NCBI GenBank assembly: GCA_019671135.1
Contig: JAHRHY010000003.1
Coordinates: 2,480,001-2,544,000 of the forward strand
DNA length: 64,000 bases
Reading direction: 5' to 3'
Source of the DNA: Linnemannia hyalina
Taxonomy: Eukaryota; Mortierellomycota; Mortierellomycetes; Mortierellales; Mortierellaceae
Part shown: positions 24,487 to 33,055 of the stretch, piece by piece
Layout: each line of letters starts with the position of its first letter
Numbering within the stretch: the first letter of the stretch is position 1
Notes under the pieces: model-generated
Seen by the model: only the letters and a program-made list of their open reading frames with translations
The model's database searches: none
What the model was told of the DNA's origin: nothing
Made by a program: the position numbers and the translations under genes

Positions 24487-24769
24487 ATCAAGGGCTATCA
24501 TACGCTAATCGGCGGGGCAATACTAAGGTATTTGCCATTCCTGCACAGGGCTATTGACTGTTTGATCAAAGATATCGACAGTCCTTCTATAGGCAGTATT
24601 TTCTTTTAAAACCAAGCAAGGGATAATCGCGACTGCTTGAGAAATAACACAACTGCATCATAACGATCCTTATGTAGGAAAGAGTGCAGGAGGATAACAG
24701 TCTGAAATAAGCTATTTATTGATCATGCAGCACTTTACTGAGACGCGGGATAGATGTGGATACAGATTG

Positions 24770-26929
24770 TCAATTGGCATTCTCGACCAAATCAGCAACC
24801 TTCGCCTTCTTGTTTGATTTGGAAGGCGTGAACAAGATGTATGAATCCAGACGTTTGTGCTGCGGAGGTGGGGCAGTGGGAAGAGGCCCATGGTCGACCA
24901 AGGCAAATGCATCAATAACAGCCACCGATAACTTTCGCATGTGCTCCTATTGTCAGGTCGTGTGCAACGATCAGTGAGAAGTGTGTCAAATTCAGCACCA
25001 GCTCCTCCCGACTCACTTGCCGCAAATGCCAGTAACATATGAAGGGAGTCCGAACTCAGGAACTGCTTGAGCTGCACTTCATGCGATGGTAACCAGACTC
25101 GAGACAAGGTGGTGCGCCCTGCTCCTAATACATTGTCGTATCTACGTAAGGTGTAAAAGTCCAACGCCAAGCCCCAGCCTTCTGCTATGATAGGATAGCT
25201 GTTGCTGATGTCGACCCCTCGCTGCTCCAAATCCAGGAGAATGGCACCATTAAGCCGAACAGACTTATGCTGCTGCTGACGGGAGATGACATCGGACCCA
25301 TTGGAAGACTTGAACTCGTACCCCGCAATCTCGTTCTGCCAGGTGTGATCGGCATACACCCTTACGCTTAAATCCACCTTTCCGCCGCAGATATACTTGT
25401 TTGTCAGGCCGAACTCACCTTTAACCATGACCCTGGAGTCTTTGGCAGCGGCAGAGGCTAGCTCTCCCTATGTGTTTTAAGGGTGAATTAAACGAGTCAG
25501 TATCTCATTCAATGCAATCATTGCTGATACACTCTCAAGTTCAACCTACGGTATGACGCAGACGAGGCTGCCTTGAAAAAGTGTGTTCATGATGTTGCTC
25601 TAAGCCGATACAAAGACATGCTCTGAGCGAGGGGGTCTGAGCTGCCTGTTCTCCAAAAGTGAGCAGATCTTATTCACAATCTTCAATAAGGTCGCGGCAG
25701 CTTTCTCTTCCTTGGTCTTGGTAGCGCCATCTCCTGCTGACTTGGCAAGGAACCTCCAGACCTTCATTTGCAACCCCACCAGCGTCACCTCCGCTTGCAA
25801 AATCGTTATCCAGATCGGTACACGGTGTGGTCAACAGCTCTGCCACCAGAGCTTCGATGCGAGGAAGCCTTGATGACATTGACGGCACCAATGACTTTGC
25901 CTTGATCATGGGTGATAGCGTGAACCACTGTGCTGCAGTGAGATTGTGTTTATGATTCCGGATAAACAGTGCTATAAATGTGCAAGCTTAATTAACCAAC
26001 AGCAACGACTTTGATGAGGCGAATACAACACGGTCATTCAAAATTAGGAGAAATGGTACTTACGTGTCCTTGCTCAACTCACTGGTCATTTCCAGATCGG
26101 TTCGAACGCGCATGAACATCTCGCGATGGTTGTAGGATGGAGATGATCGTGGGATCTCAGGCAGGACTGCTTCTTCTCCTCGCGTCTACATATTTATGTG
26201 ATATTAATATCTTGGTGGAAGTATGGGCATGGTGCATAGCGAAAACAAGAAGACCCTTCACAAACCTTTTTGAATATGTATTCGATAAGATCATAGAAAG
26301 GGGTGGCTTGAGCTCCCGTGAGATCCTCCTCTGTGACCAGTGTGCCTTGTCCTTGGGAGTCGTTACTGGCATGGGTACCTATGGCGTAAAATAAAATCGC
26401 ATAGGCACTAAGAATATGTCGAAACAACAAGTAACAACCAGTGCAATCATGAAAACTTCGTGAGTCAGACCTGCGAACTCGGTTGCGCTGGATCTGCCAC
26501 CATCGCCCCTTTCGCTTCACTATCATATACGTCGTTGACTACGTCTGAGTGCTGTATACTTCGTTGCCGCTGCAGTACTTTGGACATGTTCCGGTCAATG
26601 GGCTCACTTGCATGCGGCTCCGAACCCTCCACTATCTTCGCTGCCATCCTCTTTGCTGAATTGCGTGTACACCGTTCTAGCCAGAATTGTTGCGACTTGT
26701 TGATCTTCTACGTTTCGAAATCACTCCGAAGTCCCTTCATAAGGTATCGGTCCTGACGAAAGTCGCCTTTATCCAATAGACGAGCATAACGCTGGTGTTC
26801 TTCTTGAATGTGGTGACCGCTTGATCTGAATATGTCAGAGTAGAGTTCCGAATATATCCCTTCGCCACTGAAAATCCAGCTTGATTCATCGTCGGAAAGT
26901 GTAAATCGAGGGCTCGTTTTCCGTGACAT
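24770..26929 (-). CDS. Unknown protein with PD-(D/E)XK nuclease-like core
   Basis: A likely multi-exon gene from ATG 26927-26929 (MSRKTSPRFTLSDDESSW) to TGA 24770-24772. Pieces that splice in phase include EDLTGAQATPFYDLIEYIFKK, then MFMRVRTDLEMTSELSKD, then TVVHAITHDQGKVIGAVNVI, then VTLVGLQMKVWRFLAK, then SEHVF|GELASAAAKDSRVM, and the core GGKVDLSVRV...AGYEFKSSNGSD...SVRLNGAILLDLE. The Asp in VDLSV and Glu-x-Lys in YEFKSS, with a later Gln-rich helix, match the PD-(D/E)XK layout. The C-terminal exon (HMRKLSVAVIDAFALVD) ends with a basic KSNKKAKVADL stretch, a possible NLS. Oddities are an in-frame TAG near 26705 unless a 64-nt intron removes it, and an apparent GC-AG intron near 25010. The gene could be intact or freshly decaying. 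Confidence 0.5.
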
Positions 26930-28047
26930 TTTATCTACTGCAAGGATAAGGGAGATGCAGGTTATCGAACATTCCGTGCTGAACAATCAAATGATATTAA
27001 TTTCACAATGATTAACGACAACTGAGATGCCAGCTAGCTCACAAGGACTGAGAAAGTGATTTCAACTTTGGGTGGCTACCACATTAACCAAAATGAGTAG
27101 GCCAAGGAAGAAACGCATCAATAGACTGGAGTGGTTTTTACAAGATGCCTCCATGACAGAACATCATGGTGGCACGGAGTGCTGGACTTGCCAGTAGTAG
27201 CGTCATGTGGATGAGCCAAGAGAACTCTCAGCTGAGTAGATTAGGATCAATAGCATAATACCTTGAGCAGATCGAGTGTGAGAATAAGCATGCGAAAGGA
27301 AGAATAAGTGAAGAAAGACAGCGAGCTTGATTAATGCGATGAAGGGACGTGAGGGAAATGATGAAATGAAGCGTGTTAAGTGATGAGGCAAGTGCAAACA
27401 GGACAATGGGCGCGAGAATTATGTCACGTTTAAAGCGACGATTTGCAGAGCGGGAAGGTTTTGTGTTCCTGCAAATGTTAATTTCAAATATTGGAAGAGA
27501 TAAATCCATTGCAGACGACTTTAACTGAACGGGTATTGTAAGCAGTAGAGTAGCCTTGTTGCAACGACCTGCTGAGAGCCCATTGTTCTTATAGATTTGT
27601 TCGAACGAACATCTTCTTTCAGGCGCTGGTGTTAAGGGTAGTTCAACATATCCATGGCTGGCCGAGTTGTGTGCAGATGGCTGAGTCCTCTATGCGCGTA
27701 CCTGTGTTGAATGGGTCAGACAGACCGGCTTACGGCGACACCCCTTCTTGCAGCCCGAAGAACAAGAAAAAAATGGCAGTTCTTTGCCAGCTAATATCAG
27801 GGCGGCAAGTGGCTACTATAAGGTAATTGTGCCTAGAGAGAGATGCAAACGCAAATCGGAGGCATATCCACAGAGTAATGGTCAAAGCAAATGTTTATTT
27901 GGCCGCCATCAGCTCTCATTATCTCGCCGCCGTGTCTGCTCTACAGCATCGTGAACACCATCCAAAAGGGCGCCCAAGGGCACTTGTTTGATGGCCATTG
28001 ACTAAAAACTGATCTGGTATATACTGGGCGACAATCCCTTACCTTTA
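26930..28047. other. Gene-free stretch of the accessory island
   Basis: No exon, RNA gene or recognisable element was found. Open frames are short and lack domain character. Composition is mixed, with more A/T than in the flanking genes. Confidence 0.5.
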
Positions 28048-28163
28048 AGCTACGGCCATACACAACTAAGTTCACCGCATCCCGTCCGATCTGCGAAGTT
28101 AACAGTTGATGGCATAGTCAGTACTATGGTGGAGGACCACACGGGAATACTCTGTGCTGTAGT
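28048..28163 (+). rRNA. 5S ribosomal RNA gene
   Basis: About 116 nt with the typical eukaryotic 5S internal control region: CACCGCATCCCGTCCGATCT and GCGAAGTTAA, then AGTACTATGGTGGAGGACCA and CGGGAATAC, ending in GTGCTGTAG. Helix I forms by CTACGGC (28050-28056) with GCTGTAG (28156-28162), with only one G-U pair. Helix II/III can form from CAACT and AGTTG. A T run follows directly (28163-28167), the RNA polymerase III terminator. It stands alone, away from any rDNA, as is common for dispersed fungal 5S genes. Some positions depart from the consensus I remember, but the pairing is kept, so it may be functional. The exact ends are uncertain by a few bases. Confidence 0.85.
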
Positions 28164-28167
28164 TTTT
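28163..28167 (+). terminator. Pol III T-run terminator of the 5S gene
   Basis: TTTTT follows immediately after the 3' strand of helix I. More T-runs follow at 28170-28190. Confidence 0.6.
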
Positions 28168-28625
28168 GTTTTTAACTTTTTTTTTCTCGTTCGCAATATC
28201 ACCACATTTCTCTGAAAAGAGGAAAGACGAGGTGAGAAAATGAGCATAAGATGCAAAACGCGAGAAAGAGATGAGAATATGAGACCATGAATGTGGTGGA
28301 CGTAGTAGTGCCTGCCCCTGAACCCTTTGGTTTTGGGATAGAAGGAAAAGGCAGAAAAAACGTTGACAATCTCCATACAACAATTTCACTCCATGCCATT
28401 TTAGTGCAAGGTATCGAGTTGAGAACAACACATATGAAAATAAGGGTTTTATTTATTTTTGAGCATGCCATGGCGATAAAGCGCATGCGACAAATGGGAT
28501 GATAGACAGAGAGACAGAGACAGAGACAGAGAGGAGGACAGAGAGGAGGAGACAGCCAAGGGTATTTTTTTATTAGATTTTTTTGCTGTACTCTGTGCGC
28601 CGTTATCAATTACGCACGTTCACTC
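28164..28625. other. Intergenic, no gene seen
   Basis: A/T-rich, with a short tandem (GACAGA)n-like stretch at about 28503-28555. Opposed open frames are shadows of composition. It contains the 3' flank of the secreted-repeat gene. Confidence 0.5.
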
Positions 28626-28991
28626 CTAGACCATCTTAGGGCCGACAGTGGTGGGGTTTGGGCAGCATGAAGGGTGCCAGGGATCACGCTTGCCTCCGCA
28701 GGGGCAATCAAGAGGTTCAGCAGTGACCTCAACCACCTTGGGAGCGACAGTGGTGGGATTTCGGCAGCACGAAGGGTGCCAGGGATCACGCTTGCCTCCG
28801 CAGGGGCAATCAAGAGGTTCAGCAGTGACCTCAGCCACCTTGGGAGCGACAGCGGCGGGGTCTGGGCAGCACGCAGGGTGCCAGGGATCACGCTTGCCTG
28901 GGCCGCAGGGACAGTTAAGAGGTTCAGCAGTGGGGGCAGCTGTAGCGACGAGCGCAAGAGTGGCGACGAGAAGAAGTGAGATAGCCTTCAT
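28626..28991 (-). CDS. Small secreted cysteine-rich repeat protein, candidate Kex2-processed peptide precursor
   Basis: A single-exon gene of 121 residues. I chose ATG 28989-28991 because it starts a clean signal peptide (MKAISLLLVATLALVATAA, cleavage likely before AP). The rest is three near-identical units of 34 residues: TAEPLxCPCGG, then KR, then DPWHPxCC, then PxxVAPKV. Dibasic KR pairs sit at residues 33-34, 67-68 and 101-102, exactly one per unit and always just before DPWHP. This is the layout of Kex2-processed repeat proteins: cutting after KR would release peptides of about 34 residues with a CC pair and a CPC pair, which could form two disulfides. No homologue is recognised. DNA copies are 102 nt apart and very similar, so amplification or homogenisation is recent. 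It sits in the gene-poor island beside the 5S gene. Confidence 0.75.
   Translation of the reverse strand: MKAISLLLVATLALVATAAPTAEPLNCPCGPGKRDPWHPACCPDPAAVAPKVAEVTAEPLDCPCGGKRDPWHPSCCRNPTTVAPKVVEVTAEPLDCPCGGKRDPWHPSCCPNPTTVGPKMV
28640..28950 (-). repeat. Three 102-nt in-frame tandem repeats in the secreted-peptide gene
   Basis: The DNA unit, read on the plus strand, includes AGGGTGCCAGGGATCACGCT and recurs at a 102-nt spacing. Most differences between units are few and many are third-position or conservative. Confidence 0.85.
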
Positions 28992-29191
28992 GTCTAAAAG
29001 GCAGGCGGCGATTTTTAGTATATAAGAAACGCTGTTCCTTGTCAATGCTTCTCACGATTTTCGTAAGATTGCGCTACGAGATTTTGTACCTTGGATTTCC
29101 TTATTGAATGGCGTTGCTGGAATGTAAGATTGGTGATGGACAGTACTGGAAGAGAGGAATAAACAGATAAACAACGAGAAGAAGAACCCGC

Positions 29192-29198
29192 TTTTATA
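29192..29198 (-). promoter_or_regulatory. TATA box upstream of the secreted-repeat gene
   Basis: The minus strand reads CCTATAAAAGCGG, about 200 bp before the ATG, followed by a CT-rich leader. A second TATATA at about 29020-29026 is too close to the ATG to serve alone. Confidence 0.4.
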
Positions 29199-29518
29199 GG
29201 CATGATGAGACAGCGATGGTTCCACAAGGCCATCTCCTGGGACCACATGCCACTGGGCCTAGGAAGCATGGTATTCTGCAGGTATTGTGATATACATTCT
29301 ATTGTTCAGTCCTGACTCGGGACCATTGCCTTCTAATCGCTCTCCTCAACGTCGCACGCGAAAGGAGGGATCCCCAAGTCTACGCTTCGTTTGAGTTTCA
29401 TGGGCACTGAACTTCTGCCATCATGTCTGTACCGTACATTACCGTGAAAAACAAAAAAGGAAAGTCTCAGAGTAACACAAAAAAAACTGGAATCTTGATG
29501 AAGCACTGTCTGGCATTT

Positions 29519-29602
29519 GGCTAGGGCAGCGCCAGCAACGTGTTTGACTAGGCTAGCGCCAGTAACATGTTTGACTGGGCCAGCGCCAGCAACGTGTAGA
29601 GC
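29519..29602. repeat. Three-copy 27-bp minisatellite
   Basis: Units like CTAGGCTAGCGCCAGTAACA followed by TGTTTGA recur three times in tandem with a few substitutions. On the minus strand they stay in one open frame, giving variants of VKHVTGASL. Confidence 0.7.
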
Positions 29603-30745
29603 ATTAGCCGACATGCAGTGTGCATGAAGACTACCACTATAACCAGCTTTTCGTTTTCCATTCTTCCTAGCGAAGGAGCATCTTTCTTTTGAAGATTTAC
29701 TTGGCATGCGGTTACACCAGGAGGGCGCCTGTGTATGAGCAAAAAAAAAGGTAAGAGTAAGGCTGCTTGTGCTACCAACTGAAAAAATCGCGATCAGCTG
29801 GATTTGGCCCTTTTGCCGCCAGGTTCGAACATTGCAGCTGGTCAATGGAGGATTTTGGTGCAGAGTGCGTAGTATATGTGGATGGATCCATATTACTAAA
29901 TGCGGGTGAGTTTGTACCTTTTCGAACCATTGCTGTACAGCTGGGTTACAAAAGTTTTGCAACAAAATAATAAAGAAGCTCTTTGTTTTAACCCCACTGT
30001 ACTATTACAACCATACACGAAGCAACACAAGCACTTTAAGCAATCTTTGCTTGCTTATTTCGTGCAATTGAATTGAAAAAAAAATGGTACTTTTCGTCGC
30101 TCTCTCGTTTGACAACATAAGAGTAGCGCGTGCACTGTACGCATCTCATCCCTACCCTCACCATAATTCACATGCCAAAAAAATTCACTCAGAGAAGCAG
30201 CTACCAACCACTCGAAAATCTTTGTTGTTCCCATGGTACTTTTCTTTGAGGACCAATAGCATGGCACTTGTGAGCCCATGTGGCGTCCAACAATGCTCAC
30301 ACACCCAGAGGAAAAGGGCACTTGTTCAGAAACTACTGAGGACCCAGTCCATCTTCAACGGATTCTGAGCAGCTACCAACGCCCCATGAAACTCTTCCAG
30401 TTATTCAGGTCACTATTCTTTGTTCTTGTTCTTGTCTTATCAAATTACATAAATACCCTATTTCTCTCCATGGTCCCGCTCTTCTTTGTCTTAGAATAAA
30501 AACCATTCAGCCTAGTAAGTTCCTCTTCTCCCTTCGATCCCATCTCTACCTTCCCATCCCCTTATCTCCACATTAGTCTCTGCCCAGAACCTGGCACGCC
30601 CCGTGAAACTCTTCCGTTATTCAGCTCATTAACACATCCTTTCTCACTTTTTGTTTCCTCGCTCCTTGATTCCTTCTTTCATTCCTTTCCCTCGCTTCCC
30701 CCTTTCACCGGAAAAAATTCATTAGCCACTAAAAAAATCACCGAC

Positions 30746-31117
30746 ATGGCCGCCTGTCTAATGAGAGAAGAGTATGAACGCCGAACGTACATCAAGCAGA
30801 TCGGCGAATTCACTCTAGCTTGCGACCGGATTTTTCAAATGGGCGACCAAAGCGAGATCGACCCCGAGGAGGAAGCGGAGGCCCTGAAGATGCTTAACGA
30901 GACTCTGGCGTTCTTCAAGGAACATTTATTCATATTCAGTCTACGCAAGACCACGCCGGTCCGTGTCCGCACCACGAGGGGCAAGGAGATACTCTTCACT
31001 GTTCCTGATGCTTATTGGGACGCCTGGCAGGCGGAACTCGAGCGCAGGGATCAGGAGAAGGACGAGAGGGAGAAAGAAGAGGAAGCTAAAAACGCAGCGA
31101 GGGAGGTGCAATTGTAG
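30746..31117 (+). CDS. Orphan 123-residue acidic/helical protein
   Basis: A single exon from ATG 30746 in a good context (CCGACATGGCC) to TAG 31115-31117. The N-terminus MAACLMREEYERRTYIKQIG is helical. A GDQSEIDPEEEAEALKMLNE segment follows, then a short beta-like stretch, RKTTPVRVRTTRGKEILF, and a C-terminal Glu/Lys/Arg-rich coiled coil (AELERRDQEKDEREKEEE). No signal peptide or membrane segment is seen. Codon use resembles neighbouring genes, and the upstream leader is CT-rich. I recognise no family. Because it is single-exon and in the island, it could be lineage-specific. Confidence 0.6.
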   Translation: MAACLMREEYERRTYIKQIGEFTLACDRIFQMGDQSEIDPEEEAEALKMLNETLAFFKEHLFIFSLRKTTPVRVRTTRGKEILFTVPDAYWDAWQAELERRDQEKDEREKEEEAKNAAREVQL

Positions 31118-31539
31118 AAGATGGAGTAAACTAACACACACATCCTACTGAATTTCAATGAAATGTGTGGTTTTGTGCGTGTAAAACTTTTGGAGTTTTA
31201 TACAGTGCCTGGATTTAGGCGATGAAGATTTATTCGATGCATCAAGCGACATGATCCTTGGAGTAGAATCCTTGTGATCACTTCGCAGCGAGAAGAAGCA
31301 CTCCTTGTTTCTGCGTTCACCGCAACATGCGCGTTGACATCACTGTCGTCACTACATCTTCCTTCAATATCACCTAGTTAAAAGTAAAAAGGTCCTGTAA
31401 TCTTTATTCACTCATTTCAATGATACATCTTTTAGCGGTGACAGATCTGAAATGATCATGGGCACCTAAGTGTCCTTTCTTCAATTTATAGATCACGAAT
31501 ACCTTACTTCGAGAGCACGAAACATCCGTCCACTTCGAC

Positions 31540-31911
31540 TCAAAGTCTTTTAGCTACCTTGGAAGGGGATCTCAATGCATGAAGACGGTCAGGGGTGCCA
31601 AGGGTGGGAAAATGGCGGTGGTTCTGTAGTTTTCTTTCACGCTTGTTCTTGAGGTGCTCCCTGGTTCCAAGGAGCGTCTGGACTTGAAAAGGGTGGGAAA
31701 AAAAGTACTGATTGAGGTTCAATTCACTCAAATTTGACGGTAGTTGGACTGATGAGATGCGGGCATGGACAACGGCATTTCCTGGCTTGGCTGCAGTGAA
31801 AATCACCGCTGCTCTGCCTTTGGTCTTGAAGGTTAACAGAGGAGGGTCCTTTACCAGATAGCAATACAGGTAGTCCATAGCATCCTTGGCAGCGTTTCTC
31901 AACGAACGAAC
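31540..31911 (-). pseudogene. Possible exon or relic of unknown protein
   Basis: An open minus-strand frame without an ATG begins after a CAG near 31918 (LVRSLRNAAKDAMDYLYCYL) and runs to TAG near 31540. It contains KDPPLLTFKTKGRAAVIFTA, a coding-like mix, but later becomes basic and less ordered. No partner exon was found. It may be a gene fragment or chance. Confidence 0.25.
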
Positions 31912-31939
31912 GAGCTGTCAAATCTGTTCGATATGAGCT

Positions 31940-32200
31940 ATGTTACCGAATACGAATAGTGTACCATTTCGATTCGATAGTCAACGAAAAGCATATGTAT
32001 TCGATTCGATATTCAACGAAAGGCTTGTGAATTTGGTTCGATATACATTTTTGTGTCGTTACCCGTTCGCTTCATTACCCGTTCGTGGGCACTCGATATG
32101 TGTTCGTGGGGGCTCGTTATCCGTTCGTTTGTTAGTCGTTTGTGGGGACTCAATACCTGTTCGTTTCGTTTATTGTTCATATGGATTCAATACCCACTGA
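31940..32200. repeat. Degenerate short repeats built on TTCGAT / CCGTTCGT
   Basis: The left part has two similar units, ATTTCGATTCGATAGTCAAC and TATTCGATTCGATATTCAAC, each followed by GAAA and G-rich sequence. The right part has five or six variants of TACCCGTTCGT or ATGTGTTCGTGGGG, roughly 20 bp apart, each followed by CTCGATAT- or CTCAATAC-like sequence. No coding or RNA role is apparent. Confidence 0.55.
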
Positions 32201-33055
32201 ACTAGAAATCTGATTATTGATACGACACTTTAAACCCTTTTTATTCATTATATAGGTATATGTTTGCTGCAAACATAGTTCTTTTGCATAGCCTTCCACA
32301 AAGTCGATTCATCCATTCAGCGGCATTTCCTCTTGCACTTTGAGGGCACCTACTGTGTTTTGATCATCGGTTTATGCGAAATAGTCACTAAGATATTTTA
32401 CTTGTTTGTTTCTTTTTGTACTCGGTGAAAACGTTGACTGTTGAGAGTGAGGTGTCACGGAACGAGACACCGTGTCTAAGAAGCGACGACTGACCTATGC
32501 GCCTTCCAAACATTCCCGTACCTCAAAGCAGTACATCCCTCCACTGTACATGTATATGAACTGTTGTATCATCAGTGGTGATTGTTAGTAATGATGGGCA
32601 TTAAACAGGGGAAGGGAGGATAGAGAACGCACGGGCCAAGGGTGAGATCAATGACATCAAATTTAACAGCCCTTTTCTCCAAACAGCGATTTCTATCAAC
32701 AAACTACAACAAATTAGTTGGCCGTTTTGTGTGAAATGTAGTTTTTTTATTTCATTTTTTTATGGGGGATTGTGGGTCCGCAGGTCTGGCCACACATCGT
32801 CAATATGGTCACCAAGTCAAGTGGCACGGGTCCTAAAGTTGGGTCTGCAGGGCGATTACACCTCAACCCCGGACAATCGCACCATTTCGATTGTGCAATT
32901 CCAGTACTAGTACTACTCGTTCCCCAGTCTCATCTCATTTACACACAAGCAAGTGACAAGAATGAATAAAAAAACTCATTTTTATTTCTCTACTCCAAAA
33001 AATGATGAAAAGAAAAAAAGAAAAAAAAAAAAGTGGAAGAGCACACACACCCACA
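32201..33055. other. Intergenic with hairpins, 3' flank of first M32 gene
   Basis: No gene seen. At 32451-32471 GGTGTC and GACACC face each other around ACGGAACGA, starting TGTCACGG as some LTR ends do. At 32873-32894 ACAATCG and CGATTGT form a perfect stem. The last 60 bp are A-rich and carry the 3' end signals of the M32 gene. Confidence 0.4.

Larger units (their letters stand above)
28992..30745. other. Gene-poor stretch with relic open frames
   Basis: A minus-strand open frame at 29333-29965 and a plus-strand one at 29767-29970 overlap in opposite directions. Neither shows a domain or a convincing start. They may be remnants. Positions 30000-30745 hold the promoter of the next gene, CT-rich from about 30500, with an imperfect direct repeat (30376-30410 and 30595-30629). 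Confidence 0.4.

Noticed and set aside
27203..27509. Two overlapping minus frames
   Set aside because: Short, no start context, no domain and no neighbouring exon that joins in phase.
28626..28991. Repeat array in the secreted gene read as CRISPR-like
   Set aside because: Units are contiguous and coding with no unique spacers, and the organism is eukaryotic.
29821..29835. GGTTCGAAC, resembling a tRNA B box
   Set aside because: No matching A box, acceptor stem or anticodon arm upstream at the right spacing.
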